Source: Cristatella mucedo (lineage: Eukaryota > Bryozoa > Phylactolaemata > Cristatellidae). Taken from it: DNA of 64,000 nt. Location: contig WPIO01000018.1 of assembly GCA_009760855.2 (NCBI GenBank), positions 3,531,001 to 3,595,000 on the forward strand, written 5' to 3'. Every line of letters begins with the position of its first letter. Positions within the stretch are counted from its first letter, which is position 1. The notes beneath the pieces were generated by a model, which was not told the origin of the DNA, did not search any database, and saw nothing but the letters and a program-made list of their open reading frames with translations. Positions 47,201 to 56,300 of this stretch are shown one piece after another. A program made the translations under genes and the position numbers.

Positions 47201-48433
47201 CTCTCTGTCTGTCTCTATTTCTATAAATCTTTTTTTGTCGCACTCTCTTTATCTCTCTCTCTCTCCTCTGTCGCTGTCTGTCTGTCTGTCTGTCTGTCTC
47301 TATCTCTCTCCCTTTCTCTGTCTCTCTCTCTGCCAGAGTCTATCTCGTTTTCTCATGCGCGGCCTTATAAAGATCAGACCACTGCAGTCGTGAGGCAGAT
47401 ACTCGGTGCATGGCATCCACCTGCTCTTTGCTACACCTTACAGGCCAATGGGTTCTACAGGGCCGCTGGAATTGCAGGTGCAATACCGCATGCCTATACC
47501 TTGTTCGAGAAGTCCTTTTTCGGCCGCGTGGTGAGCACTGGACAGCAGGAGCGTGTGAAGCTGTTGGAGTACATACGCAGCGGCTGGACGTTCCATGCGA
47601 AGGGCCTGTGGTGGTATCTGCCCGGTGAAGCCTTGCCTACCATGACCCTGGTCGGCTCGTCCAACTTTGGTTAGCGAACCTGCTATGCAAACGGCTGATG
47701 TAATTCAGCAGATGCCTGTTGCTCCGAGCTGCTGCTAACCTGGCGGTGACCTGGCATGTTCTGCCTGTAGGCTATCGGTCCACTCTCCGGGATCTGGAAA
47801 CCCAAGTGGCCATTGTGACAGAATCGGACGAGCTTCGTTCGGCCTTGGAGCAGGTATGCATTGCACTACTCGTCTGCTAGTCGTCTAGACGTGGGTGCCG
47901 ATTTCAGGCTGAATGGCCAGACCCCTACCGTATGTGACTGTGTGTGACAGGATCCCTTAATTGGCTGCTACCTTCTTCACTGGGGTGGGGTGTGCTTGCT
48001 CGTTTGCCTTACGCTCCTATAGTGATGAACTTGTGATAGAGATGTAAATGCTTAGTGTAGTTAGGTTCACAACTCTAGCTTGTCAAAGCTGCTGTCATCA
48101 TTCTTTTCATCGTCAGCTTGACCGACTGTTATGCTCCATTGCTCAATTACCTGGCCGCGTTTAGCTGCGCTTTTCTGTGCTGCCTTGGGTGTCTGCATAG
48201 CTAGTATGCACGCTCTCGGTGGTGGTTTCACCTGCACCTCGTTTGCATCCATATCGCACGAGCGAGCACCGGAGGCAGTGGCACTCTGCACATCTTGCAC
48301 GTCTGCTTTCCAGGAAAAACGCAATCTTTTCTCGCGTTGCTACGAGGTGACCGAGGCGATGTTTCACGAGCCAGCTCGACAGATGCCGTTCTGGGTTCGT
48401 TTCGTGGCAGCTTTCGTCAAGTACTATGCCTGA
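36720..48433 (+). CDS. PGS1: PGS1, CDP-diacylglycerol-glycerol-3-phosphate 3-phosphatidyltransferase (spliced gene, 8 exons)
   Basis: PGS1 makes phosphatidylglycerophosphate from CDP-diacylglycerol and glycerol-3-phosphate, the committed step of cardiolipin synthesis at the mitochondrial inner membrane. Eight exons join in phase to about 493 residues; the human protein is longer mainly at its N-terminus. Phospholipase D-superfamily landmarks are VLASLYLGSGKLE (residues about 52-64), ILLDHARGSRG, the first HKD motif HIKAYVFD (H169, K171, D176) with NLSSDYFTNRQDR after it, DTWIYPIVQM, TAYFNLT, NGFYRAAGIAGAIPHAY, and the second motif GWTFHAKGLWWY (H402, K404), where Tyr replaces Asp as in animal PGS1. 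GSSNFGYRS and RDLETQVAIVTE follow. The chosen ATG (36720) has A at -3 but gives a weak mitochondrial presequence, so an upstream exon is possible. Introns hold LINE, SINE and microsatellite sequence. Confidence 0.95.
37020..37097 (+). CDS. PGS1: PGS1 exon 2
   Basis: 26 codons, DGIANAKHRIVLASLYLGSG then KLERDM. Acceptor CCTTTTAG. The donor ATG|GTTGGT is weak, but the better-looking GTACTA four bases on would break the frame with exon 3. Phase 0. Confidence 0.85.
38030..38115. repeat. GA microsatellite in PGS1 intron 2
   Basis: (GA)n with GG interruptions. The rest of intron 2 (37098-38918) shows no exon or repeat family I recognise. Confidence 0.93.
38919..39259 (+). CDS. PGS1: PGS1 exon 3, first HKD motif
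   Basis: Acceptor CAACGCAG, donor GCGG|GTGAGT, ending in phase 2. It encodes ILLDHARGSRG, LYHTPQLRG, RFNELLGVQHIK and the DDTVVLSG end. An Ala/Gly-rich insertion (about residues 126-138) is longer than in vertebrates. Confidence 0.95.
39578..39633. repeat. CT microsatellite in PGS1 intron 3
   Basis: Almost pure (CT)n of about 55 bp. Confidence 0.96.
39925..40175 (+). mobile_element. LINE 3' portion in PGS1 intron 3
   Basis: It starts in the RT C-terminus (PDMTTFKKKLKIHL in translation) and continues through the untranslated region (TTCGTGTGCATATACC, CGCTGTGCCCACTG), the stem-loop AAGTGCCTAGGAGGAG...GAAGGTGCTATTT and TTTATTATT. It ends about 80 bp before exon 4. Confidence 0.82.
40257..40438 (+). 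CDS. PGS1: PGS1 exon 4
   Basis: It completes the Gly codon and encodes ANLSSDYFTNRQDRCVVV, the FFEDLVQCVG helix and HPYRG. Acceptor CATTCGCAG; donor CGCG|GTGAGC, phase 1. Confidence 0.95.
40800..41015 (+). mobile_element. LINE 3' portion in PGS1 intron 4
   Basis: CGTCCTTTGTCCTGTGGGTGC, two TGATACTGTG/TGACACTGTG motifs, CATCCTTTGCAGCATATG, AAGTACCTAGG...GAGGATGCTATAC and ATT repeats. Confidence 0.85.
41095..41126 (+). repeat. SINE A 3' end fragment
   Basis: TTGGGGTGCTAGACAAATG followed by AATTATG matches the extreme 3' end of SINE A and leads directly into the TA microsatellite. Confidence 0.6.
41126..41215. repeat. TA dinucleotide microsatellite, about 90 bp
   Basis: Uninterrupted (TA)n between the SINE A tail remnant and the Tc1-like transposase fragment. 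Confidence 0.97.
41217..41530 (-). pseudogene. Tc1/mariner-type transposase fragment
   Basis: The minus-strand frame (41472-41242) reads KHTARTAKQFIADLGV, then WRSQSPNLNLIEHLW. This is the C-terminal part of a Tc1-like DDE transposase: in the family, a D-N-x-x-x-HxA segment, then W-P-x-Q-SPDLNPIE-x-LW carrying the last acidic residue. The upstream part is frameshifted and no terminal inverted repeats were found. It lies in PGS1 intron 4 beside the TA run. Confidence 0.75.
42198..42698. repeat. Near-perfect palindrome with 165-bp arms, split by a SINE
   Basis: The left arm (42198-42362) and right arm (42386-42698 without the SINE) are reverse complements with few mismatches, across a 23-base loop. 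Outer ends are CACGGAGACTGTCAGGTAC and GTACCTGACAGTCTCCGTG; inner ends are TTGCCTTCTCACTT and AAGTGAGAAGGCAA. No transposase is encoded. The size and shape fit a foldback element or snapback duplication. It lies in PGS1 intron 4. Confidence 0.93.
42463..42610 (+). repeat. SINE A copy inserted in the palindrome arm
   Basis: Complete copy: CCGAGCTGGTTTGGTCTAGC head, GTGGGCTCGAGCCCC, AAAGCGCCTGAATAGAG...CTTGGGGCGCTATATAAATG tail and T run. The left palindrome arm preserves the uninterrupted target. It shows insertion between GATG and CATC without a clear target-site duplication. Confidence 0.93.
43135..43457 (+). CDS. PGS1: PGS1 exon 5
   Basis: Acceptor TTTTAAATGTAG; donor CCGCAG|GTATGT, phase 0. 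It encodes HHEDFGELVKERV, ADTWIYPIVQMGPFGI, and SLSTAYFNLTDEYADWI to IVAAAPQ. Confidence 0.95.
43844..43970 (-). repeat. SINE A copy in PGS1 intron 5
   Basis: CATAGTGCCCTAAGAGAACTT, GTAGGCGCTTTACCTATGCC, TCGAGCTCTCGATCTTGCGG, and head ending GGGGCCAAGCCAGG. Confidence 0.83.
44450..44960 (+). mobile_element. Degenerate LINE RT C-terminus in PGS1 intron 5
   Basis: Translation pieces in order: FLAPAYPAEL, LRSLEDHAFTYYAHNALSS and DLMAFNQKLKTYL. A foreign 100-200-bp stretch separates the last two. Confidence 0.6.
45030..45220 (+). repeat. Repeat U copy
   Basis: TCTGTTGGCAACCGTATGTGC, GCTATCGAAAACTCCTGC and TTGTGACTTTGTACTGTTACAG followed by an ATTAC-repeat tail. It is diverged but keeps the order of the copies at 18876 and 55290. 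Confidence 0.65.
45341..45530 (+). repeat. SINE B copy, best preserved
   Basis: Full tRNA-like head (GTAATGGCTCACTAGG A-box region, CACGACCTCGG...GAGGTCGTGGG arm, GCTCGAATCC B-box), the CACCACTGCAAGCGGTAGTG stem, AAGGCTCTTCTGTCGCTATA, AGGCTGTTAAATCAGCTAG, and an ATT/TTTAT tail. Confidence 0.9.
45570..46990 (+). mobile_element. Degenerate L2-like LINE RT in PGS1 intron 5
   Basis: Homology starts at the S-L-A-S-G block and follows the order of 51780-52990: [10 protein letters not shown]-like, the LLVLLYLLAVF remnant, LGITGTVLQWF, a damaged VPQG region, a TG microsatellite near the catalytic site (46170-46280), KLVHAFVASRLNFCN, and [11 protein letters not shown]. Many frame breaks; the catalytic segment is replaced by repeat sequence. 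It ends in AATAAATAAATA. Confidence 0.8.
47017..47155 (-). repeat. SINE B copy in PGS1 intron 5
   Basis: AGCTGATTTAAGAGTCTCTTT, ATAGCGACAGAAGAGCC, CACCACCGCTTGCAGTGG, GATCACC, and a degraded tRNA-like head. Confidence 0.82.
47196..47335. repeat. CT and TCTG microsatellite in PGS1 intron 5
   Basis: Pyrimidine repeats with a (TCTG)n core (about 47272-47300), ending about 110 bp upstream of exon 6. Confidence 0.9.
47444..47669 (+). CDS. PGS1: PGS1 exon 6, second HKD-like motif
   Basis: Acceptor CACCTTACAG; donor TTTG|GTTAGC, phase 1. It encodes ANGFYRAAGIAGAIPHAY, GQQERVKLLEY, the catalytic GWTFHAKGLWW and TLVGSSNF. Confidence 0.95.
47771..47853 (+). CDS. PGS1: PGS1 exon 7
   Basis: Acceptor TGCCTGTAG; donor GAGCAG|GTATGC, phase 0. 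It encodes YRSTLRDLETQVAIVTESDE and the start of the C-terminal helix. Confidence 0.95.
48314..48433 (+). CDS. PGS1: PGS1 exon 8 (terminal)
   Basis: Acceptor TGCTTTCCAG. 39 codons and TGA at 48431; it encodes the ARQMPFWVRFVAAFVKYYA end, matching the conserved C-terminus of animal PGS1. Confidence 0.92.
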   Translation, partial: EKRNLFSRCYEVTEAMFHEPARQMPFWVRFVAAFVKYYA

Positions 48434-49308
48434 TGGCTCGATCGCATAGGGAGCCGCCGCTGCCTCGGACCAGCCGGAGCAGTGCGCTGCCAGTGCTGTC
48501 GCCGTCGCCCTACTGCCACAGCCACAAAAATGCTGTTCAGGTCGATGAGAGCGATCGATTGAAGCGATCGTGTTAGCTTTGCTCTTGCGCCTCCGGCAGC
48601 ATTGTTGGCAGTGGCAATGCTGGCATTTGGGCAGCGGCACAGCCGCGATCCCGAGGGTCTGGCCATGGGCTGGTGCTGCCAGCCCACCGCCTGCCTGCTG
48701 CACTCCGTCTCGTGAGTGGCGCCGGTAGAGGAGGGAGCCAGTGGTATGCAGAGCAGCGCACCCACCCACCCGGCCGGCTCCATTGAGCTGCAGAGGCAGT
48801 GGCCGGCTGTGACCGGCAGCGCTCAGCTCGGCTCCTCGACATCGATGGTGTAGCCTCGGAGACAAGACACCTGCCGGCCGCCAACAAAGTCGTGCTGCAT
48901 TTGGTTCATGCACGAGCTGGGGGGGGGTGTGCAGATACTTCGCCAAGGTGTTACTTCTTGCGTTTATTTTCGAACGAGCTCGCACGACACTTCAGTCGCC
49001 TGACGGTCCGGCGACGCTAGAGAGGCAAAAGAGGCAAGATGCACACCAAGCGGCGGCGGTCACTCCTCGAGAAGGAGGAGCAGCCCCTCCCCCCCCAGCT
49101 TGGTGCCAGAACGTTGCACGCAAGGGGTGTGCTCATGCCTGCCGCCGGCCAGTGAGCCAGTTAACTGCTCGACTGCTCGTGTCAACGTAGCCGAACGACC
49201 CGCAGCCATCCTCGATTCTTCATAGCTGTCGATTACTTCTGGTCGCACTAGATACGGATATTGTTTTTTTCTTTAGCTTTATCGCCCAGGTGACCGTGGG
49301 TGTTGTCA

Positions 49309-49309
49309 T

Positions 49310-49367
<58 letters not shown>

Positions 49368-49386
49368 TGTGTGTGTGTGAGTGTGT
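49309..49386. repeat. AT then GT microsatellite
   Basis: A short (AT)n followed by (GT)n of about 65 bp with few interruptions, just upstream of the PGS1 polyadenylation signal. Confidence 0.96.
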
Positions 49387-49415
49387 TTGTCACTTGTTAG
49401 CTTGCGCGACTTGTT

Positions 49416-49421
49416 AATAAA
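49416..49421 (+). terminator. AATAAA polyadenylation signal, probable PGS1 3' end
   Basis: First AATAAA I found on the plus strand after the PGS1 stop, giving a 3' untranslated region of about 1 kb. GT-rich sequence (GTGTTAG, GTGTGGGG) follows within 50 bases, as expected downstream of a cleavage site. Confidence 0.6.
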
Positions 49422-49610
49422 AACGTCTATTTGAGAGCATGGCGGCTCGTGTTAGAAAAAGTGTGGGGCCGCAGTGGCCTGAGCTGCAACTGCGCAGGTG
49501 AGTGCTACTACTGCTCAGCGTGTGCGCCTTGGCAGTGCTCCAGTGCAGGCACTTGTTGACGCGAGCGGCCGCATTGCTGCCGCTTCCGCCGCCGCGGGCT
49601 CTGCCCGTCC

Positions 49611-50300
49611 TCACACCGCAGCTGCCTCCATTGCTGCTGCCGAGGCCGCCGGCTGCCGCTGTTGGCGCTCTTTGGCAGTCTGCGCGCGATGCTGCCGCCG
49701 CGCGAGAGCCAGATCGTCGCTCAGACTGTGTCGGCGAGCCGTGGGCCGAGCCGTGCCACTGTCTGCCTGCGGTGGCGACGGCGGCGTTCGCTGCTGCTGC
49801 CGCTGCTGCTCCTGAGCTGTGATGCTGATTGCTTCTGCCTGCTGTTTGCCAGCGCCTGGCGCTTGTGTTGCCTGCTTCGGCTGTCCTTGTGCTGTGGCCT
49901 GCTGGTGTATCCCGTTCTTCCTCACCTCTTCCGCTTCGAGCAGTGCGCGTCCGGCATCGGAGATCTCTAGGGACTCGCCCGCTGGAAGCGGCTGCGCCTC
50001 GACGCCCGTGCGCACGTCTGTTGCCGGCATCTGTATCTGCACGTAGCCGGCGGTGCCCTCTGCATCTGCGGTGACGACGGCCACGGACGCGGTCGCTTGC
50101 CGGGAGTTCAGCTGCTCTGCCTCTGACTTCCCTGGTTGACGAATCGATTTCGCGCCGACTGTTTCGTCAGCCCTTGCCGTTGAGCGATCGTCGATGGGCC
50201 CAGCGTGCCGGCCCGACGACAGATCTGCAGACCCGTTCAGCTTGGCCGCTGGATGCTCTCCCCTGCCGACCTCTAACTCGTGACGTCCATTAATGGCGAC
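49611..50300 (-). CDS. Coiled-coil gene, exon e (possibly terminal)
   Basis: Acceptor CCTTTCGTTGAAG. 229 codons then TGA at 49613-49611. Low complexity: [14 protein letters not shown], a [20 protein letters not shown] stretch, [11 protein letters not shown], then Gln-rich ([16 protein letters not shown]) and an Ala-rich end. GCG|GTGTGA near the stop is a weak donor that could splice to a short exon at about 49488-49430. Confidence 0.5.
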   Translation of the reverse strand, partial: VAINGRHELEVGRGEHPAAKLNGSADLSSGRHAGPIDDRSTARADETVGAKSIRQPGKSEAEQLNSRQATASVAVVTADAEGTAGYVQIQMPATDVRTGVEAQPLPAGESLEISDAGRALLEAEEVRKNGIHQQATAQGQPKQATQAPGAGKQQAEAISITAQEQQRQQQRTPPSPPQADSGTARPTARRHSLSDDLALARRQHRAQTAKERQQRQPAASAAAMEAAAV

Positions 50301-53300
50301 CTTCAACGAAAGGACTGTGCTTACGGTCTGGGATTAGGGACCATGTTGGCGATATATGAAGTAAAGGCGGTGTTTCTGCTGCAGGACTTGAGGCCAGATG
50401 GTTAGCTCTAGCCGCCGATCGGTGCGCATCGGTGGAGCGTCAAGCGTGGTGCAAGGGATCTGGTGATCAGCATGAGTGTCTCCAGCAGGTAAGCCCGAAA
50501 AAAGAGAGGACCTAAAAGTGAATGACGAGACCTCGGGGTCGATGCTCAGCGAGGAAACTCGACCGCTTGCCGAGGAACTGCTTGAGGGCACGGGGAAATT
50601 TATGTGTAGTGCAGCAGTTTCGATCCGATCGCCGAAGCCACCCCCAGCCGATGAAATGTGCACCCTCTGTAAACATATCAATAGAACGGCACGGCGACCT
50701 TTAAGAAGAGAGTTACAGAGCTCAAGACGTCGAAAATGTATGGACCGGCTTGGCGGTGATCCTTATATGAGCACGACCGATTTTGGCAACGTTGCTTAAT
50801 ATTATAGGCACACTCGACTGTGGAGCCGATTTGTTCATCCAGCAAAAGGTCATTTTGGAATAGGACTTACAGATTCTGTACCGAGGCTACGCAGGGGGAG
50901 ATGCCGGCGAGACAATTTGAGTGAGGGTTTCCAATTTGTGAGTGACCTTAGTTCTGTTCCAATCGATATGTTATGATTATATCGTGGTGCCCGGCTTGTG
51001 CTTAAAGCTCACTGTGCAATACTCTGAAAATTTGATGGTAAGCTAGATAATAAAATGAACATGTTTTTAATTAAATTTTCAATGTTTATAGGTTAGCGGC
51101 TCCATTGATTTAGGTTATTTAGTATTATTTAAATGGAAGCAGCCACTTGGTTTAATTTTGAGCTGATATGAAGGCATTTTTAAATGGCAATGGGTAAGTA
51201 AAAGTTCGGCTTTCTCTAAAACATAGTTCCTGCCTCGATATACATTATTATTTATGCTTTCAACTCTCTGCTTTTACTTGCTTTAGAAACTGCTGGGACT
51301 AACCACGCGGGTTTTTCCCAAACTATCATTAATGGTTCGGTTGCTTTCTTCTAGCACTTGCGACAGCCTCGGCTTAATTTGATTTCCAAATTGAGTTTTG
51401 AAAAGTTATTTTGAGAGCTGCCAGCCAAACTACATTCTCACAAGGGTCACGCACCGAGACCGAGTGTCTTTTATCCGAAGATTTGAGCTGAATGAGAAAC
51501 TGCACCTTCTTGGCATAAACTGCAGCCGCTGCATACATTTGGGTGTATCAACTTCTTGGTAATACGCCCTTAAACATTACCACATGACCCCTACAACTTG
51601 GCCTTTGGAAATTGCCTTCCTTCTTCCTAAAATGCGGTCACTTACCTTCAGAGCTAGATCCCATGGTCTCGCAGGCATTTGCAATTCAATTCCTAAAGCT
51701 CGTATCTCAATCAAAGAAGACAACAAGTCCACTGGACCCTATTCCCACTGTCTTGCTCCTACGTTGCATTGATCTGCTGCTGCCATGCATAACTAGCATA
51801 ATTAATATGTCATTAGCCTCAGGTCATGTCCCAGCACCTTTCAAAAAAGCTGTAGTCAGGCCACTTCTCAAGAAAGCTACACTTGACCAAGAGAACTTGA
51901 GCAACTACCGCCCAGTTTCCCTTCTACCATTCCTATCAAAGACACTCGAACGGGTCGTGGCGGACCAGCTAAACTCGTATATCGAAACCTCACACCTTGC
52001 TAGTAAGTTCGAGTCTGGCTTTAGAGCTAATCACTCCACAGAGTCAGCATTGCTTCGGGTATACAACGACCTACTTAGGAATACAGACATGGGTAGAGTG
52101 TCTCTGCTTGTTTTGCTTGATCTTTCGGCAGCTTTTGATACCATCGATCACAAAGTTCTTCTAGAGCGCCTCTCATCTCGCCTGGGCATCACTGGCACAG
52201 CAATGCAGTGGTTCAGGTCCTATCTCAATGGGAGACTCCAAAGTATTGACGTGAATGGACAAAGATCATCTGAAGTACCTCTAAAATATGGAGTACCTCA
52301 GGGCTCCGTGCTAGGTCCGGTTCTTTTCACGGTTTATACTCTGCCTCTTGCTGATGTGATTGCCAAGCACAATCTAGGCTATCACTTCTATGCGTATGAC
52401 ACTCAGTTGTACCTTTGCTTTGTTCCCTCCCAGCCTTCGAGCACCTCAAATTCTCTCAACTCACTAGCTGCATGCATTGATGACATCCGCACATGGATGG
52501 CAGCAAATTTTCTAAAACTAAACGACGATAAAACTAACTTATTAGTTATGGGCAAACCCAGTGTGATTCAGAGATTGGAAAGGCTGACTCTCAAAATTGG
52601 CTCTGCCAGCATATCTCCTGTCGAATCAGCTCGGAATCTAGGTGTCATATTCCAAAGCGACCTCACGTTAGACGACCATATCAGCTCCACAGTCAAATCC
52701 GCCTATTTTCAGCTTCATAACATTGCTAAAACTCGGGCTTGTTTAGATAAAGATACCACGTCCAAGTTGGTCCATGCATTCGTGACATCCCGTCTCGACT
52801 TCTGCAACTCACTGCTTACTGGCCTACCAGCATGTGCGATCAGGCGATTGCAGCTTGTGCAAAACTCGGCAGCTAGGCTTGTCTGTCGTGAGCGTCGCAG
52901 TTGCCACATTACTCCACTTCTCGCCGACCTGCACTGGCTAAAAGTCAAGCAACGGATTGACTTCAAGGTTTTGTCGCTCCCTTTTAGGTCCCTTCATTCT
53001 ATGGCTCCAGCCTATCTTTCAGATATACTACCCCATCAGGCCAAGCATCGTACCACCCGCTTTTCGGAATCCAACAGTCTACACATACCTCGTGCAAACC
53101 TTAAATCCTTTGGAGACCGTGCATTTAGTTTGTATGCTCCCAAAGCCCGGAACTCCCCCCGACCTGCGTCAGAACATCCCCTGACCTGACCACATTTAAA
53201 AAGAACCTAAAAACACACCTATTTATGACAGCAGTTAGTGGGTCCCTGTGATTCGTCCTTCGTGTACCTATGTGTGCTGACACTGTGCATGCTGCCACTA

Positions 53301-56300
53301 ACCACATTTGCATGCTGACCGTGTGCATGTCACCCCTAACCATATTATTCATTTCGTTTGCTTTTCAAGCATGATTTTACTTACCATTCAATTGCATTTC
53401 CCTTTGCAGCAAATGTAAAGCGCCTAGAAAGAGAATAAGTTCTCTGAGGGTGCTTTATCAATAGTATTATTATTATTATTATTATCTCGAAGAGCGGATG
53501 GCGCGATGGAGGATGATAGAGATGAAGCCTGGTGGGGAGTAGATCTTAGAGATAGGCTGGAACCAAAGAATGAAGTGGCCTAAAAGTGAGCGACAAAACC
53601 TTGAAGTCGATCCGTTGCTTGACTGGTAGCCAGCGCAGGTCGGCGAGAAGTGGTGTGATGTGGCAACTGTGAAGCTCACGATAGACAAGCCTAGCTGCCG
53701 AGTTTTGCACCAGCTGTAAGCGCCTGATTGCACATGCCGGTAGGCCAGCAGGCAGTGAGTTGCACAAGTCAAGACGGGATGTCACAAATGCATGGACCAA
53801 CTTGGATGTGGTTTCCCTGTCTTAACAAGCCCGAATTTTAGCAATGTTATGTAGCTGAAAGTAAGCAGACTTGATTGTGGAATTGATGTGGTCGTCTAAC
53901 GAAAGGTCGCTCTGGAGCATGACATTTAGATTTCATGCAGATTCAATAGGAGATATGCTGACAGAGCCGATTTTGAGCGTTAGCTTTTCCAATTTCCGAA
54001 TCACCCTTCGATTGCCCATAACTGGTAAGTTATTTTTATCATCATTTAATTTAAGAAAATTTGCTGCCATCTATGTGCGGATGTCATCAATACATGCAGC
54101 AAGGTAGTTGAAAAAAAGACGTTATTGAGCACTATGAGGATCAAAGCAAAGATACAAGTGAGTGTCATCCGCATAGAAGTAAAAGCTAGATTGTGCCTGG
54201 AAATCACATCGCAAGAGGGAGCTTATAAACCGTGAAAAGAACCGGACCAAGTACGGAGCCCTGAGGTACCCCATATTTCAGAGGTACGTCGGATTATCTT
54301 TAAGACTTTTGGATTATCTAGAAGACAATAACTTCGGTAAGACGAGCGTGAATTGTGGGACGAGCGAGCAGGGCTCCTGAAAAGAGCCCGGATATCCGGA
54401 AAAAGTCGCTTGGGAGTACTTCTGCTACTACGCCGGCCCAAGCTTGGAATAAAGTATGTGCAGGCAGGAGTGCACTCCGTTTGTGCAACTTACTAACCTG
54501 CCGATCGTCCTGAAAGTCGACACTTAGCTCCTCGACTTCAACGACTCCTCCGGTTGGCGTCCGTTCGGCAGAATGACCGGCCTCGGGAGTCCTGTGCTGC
54601 ACGCCGGCGCTCTCCCCTGGTGCAGCCTTGGCTGGCTGATCGCTGGTAGCGTAGATCCCAGCAGGCGGCGGTCTGCGATTGCCGCCGAGCGCTGCACTCC
54701 GAGGAGTGTCGCCCGTAGCTGGCTCCGGCTGAGGACCCGGATTGAGTGGATCGTGGTGTTGCGGCAGCTGCATCCGGAGTGACAGCGCTTTCGTTCTGGT
54801 ATATAGCCTGGCAATTTCCGCTGTCTCAAGCTCCAGTTGCGAAGTCATTGAATTCCTAAGATTGCTCTCCTATTCGGAAAATTTAAACATTCATGTAAGG
54901 CTAAGTTTTTAGCCTAGAAATACAAGAGCTGCACACCCACTTTTGCACCACTTTTGCCGACGCTTCTGAGAACTGATACCGTGCAAGCAAAAAAAGAGAG
55001 ATAAAAGAGAGGAGAGAAAGAGAGAGAGAGAGGGAGAGAGGAGAGAGAGAGAGAGAGAGAGAGAGGAGAGCACATCGATATGTAACTAGGCGCAGTAAAG
55101 AGTAAATAAATAGTTATTAGCTGATTTAACACCCTAGTTTGTATAACGGCTTTCATCACCGCTTGCAGTTAGCATAAAAGGATTGCCAACGTCAAGATTC
55201 AAACCCACGACCTCAATAGTGATGAGCGGGCTATCACGGCCCACTAGACGATCTGACGGTTATACTATAAAACTCGCCACATTTTGCGGGCGCAGCATCA
55301 AGCCGTTCTGAGCGACTACTTCCATGCTACTCACTACCTCAACTTCTCTCCTGATTTTGCTACGCTTTTCACTTTGTCTTTGTTTGCGAGAGACGAAGTC
55401 TGTTGGCTACCGAATGCGTACCGAAAGTCGCCAGGCTTTGAGTACACTATAGAAAACTCTTCTACGGAACACTCACATAGTTTTTGTGGCTTTGTGGAGT
55501 ATAGGCAGAGTTAAATTACATTACATTAGCAACTTGACTCATTTTGCGTTTCTTTCGTAACGTTGTTAGTCCAACTTTTACAGAATAATGGAAGAACCCT
55601 GAAGCTCATTTGAAGACAGTCATTTGCTTTATGTTTCAGCAGCTTCTAAACGTAGTCAAAGTCTGACCTCAGATGGCTTAATGCCTGCTGATCGTCAGCT
55701 GTCTCAACTTGATGGACGATAAGTCTTGGTCTCACCCGAAAACAAGCTACCGATAGTGGCAGTAGTCTATCGCCCACCAGGTACCAAATCCTCCTTTATC
55801 TCAGATTTCTCCGATCTCATTTCGATTCTGTGTGCAAGAAATCGATCCTTCCTCGTAATGGGTGATTTCAACGTTCACTTTGATAACTTATCTGACGCTT
55901 TCAGCACCGAATTTCGTGCATTGACTGACTCATTGTCTCTTGTGGCTCATGCGCATGGCCCTACCCACATCAAGGGTCACACACTCGACCAGATTTTCTC
56001 ATATAACTGCACTCTGTCATCACCAATTATTACCAAATCATGCTTATCTGACCACATGCAGATCTCATTCAATCTACAGTGTGTGCCCACATCCTCCTCT
56101 ACAATAACCTGTGAATCGCGAAACCTCAAGACCCTTGACATCGATGCTGTCCGTGCGAAAATATCTGCTTCACCTCTGCTGCTCAATCCTCCCTCCGATC
56201 TGTAATCATTGGTAGATAGCTTCAACACGACACTAGCTGACACGCTAGACGAGTTTGCCCCTCTGAAAAAGCGCACTGTGCGCCCCCGCCCAGACGGCCT

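Noticed and set aside
49440-49499. First coding exon of a plus-strand gene starting at ATG 49440
   Set aside because: The ATG context and donor are good, but it lies just after the PGS1 poly-A signal in the expected GT-rich downstream element, no following exon was found, and a minus-strand reading is equally possible. Kept only as a conflict in the findings.
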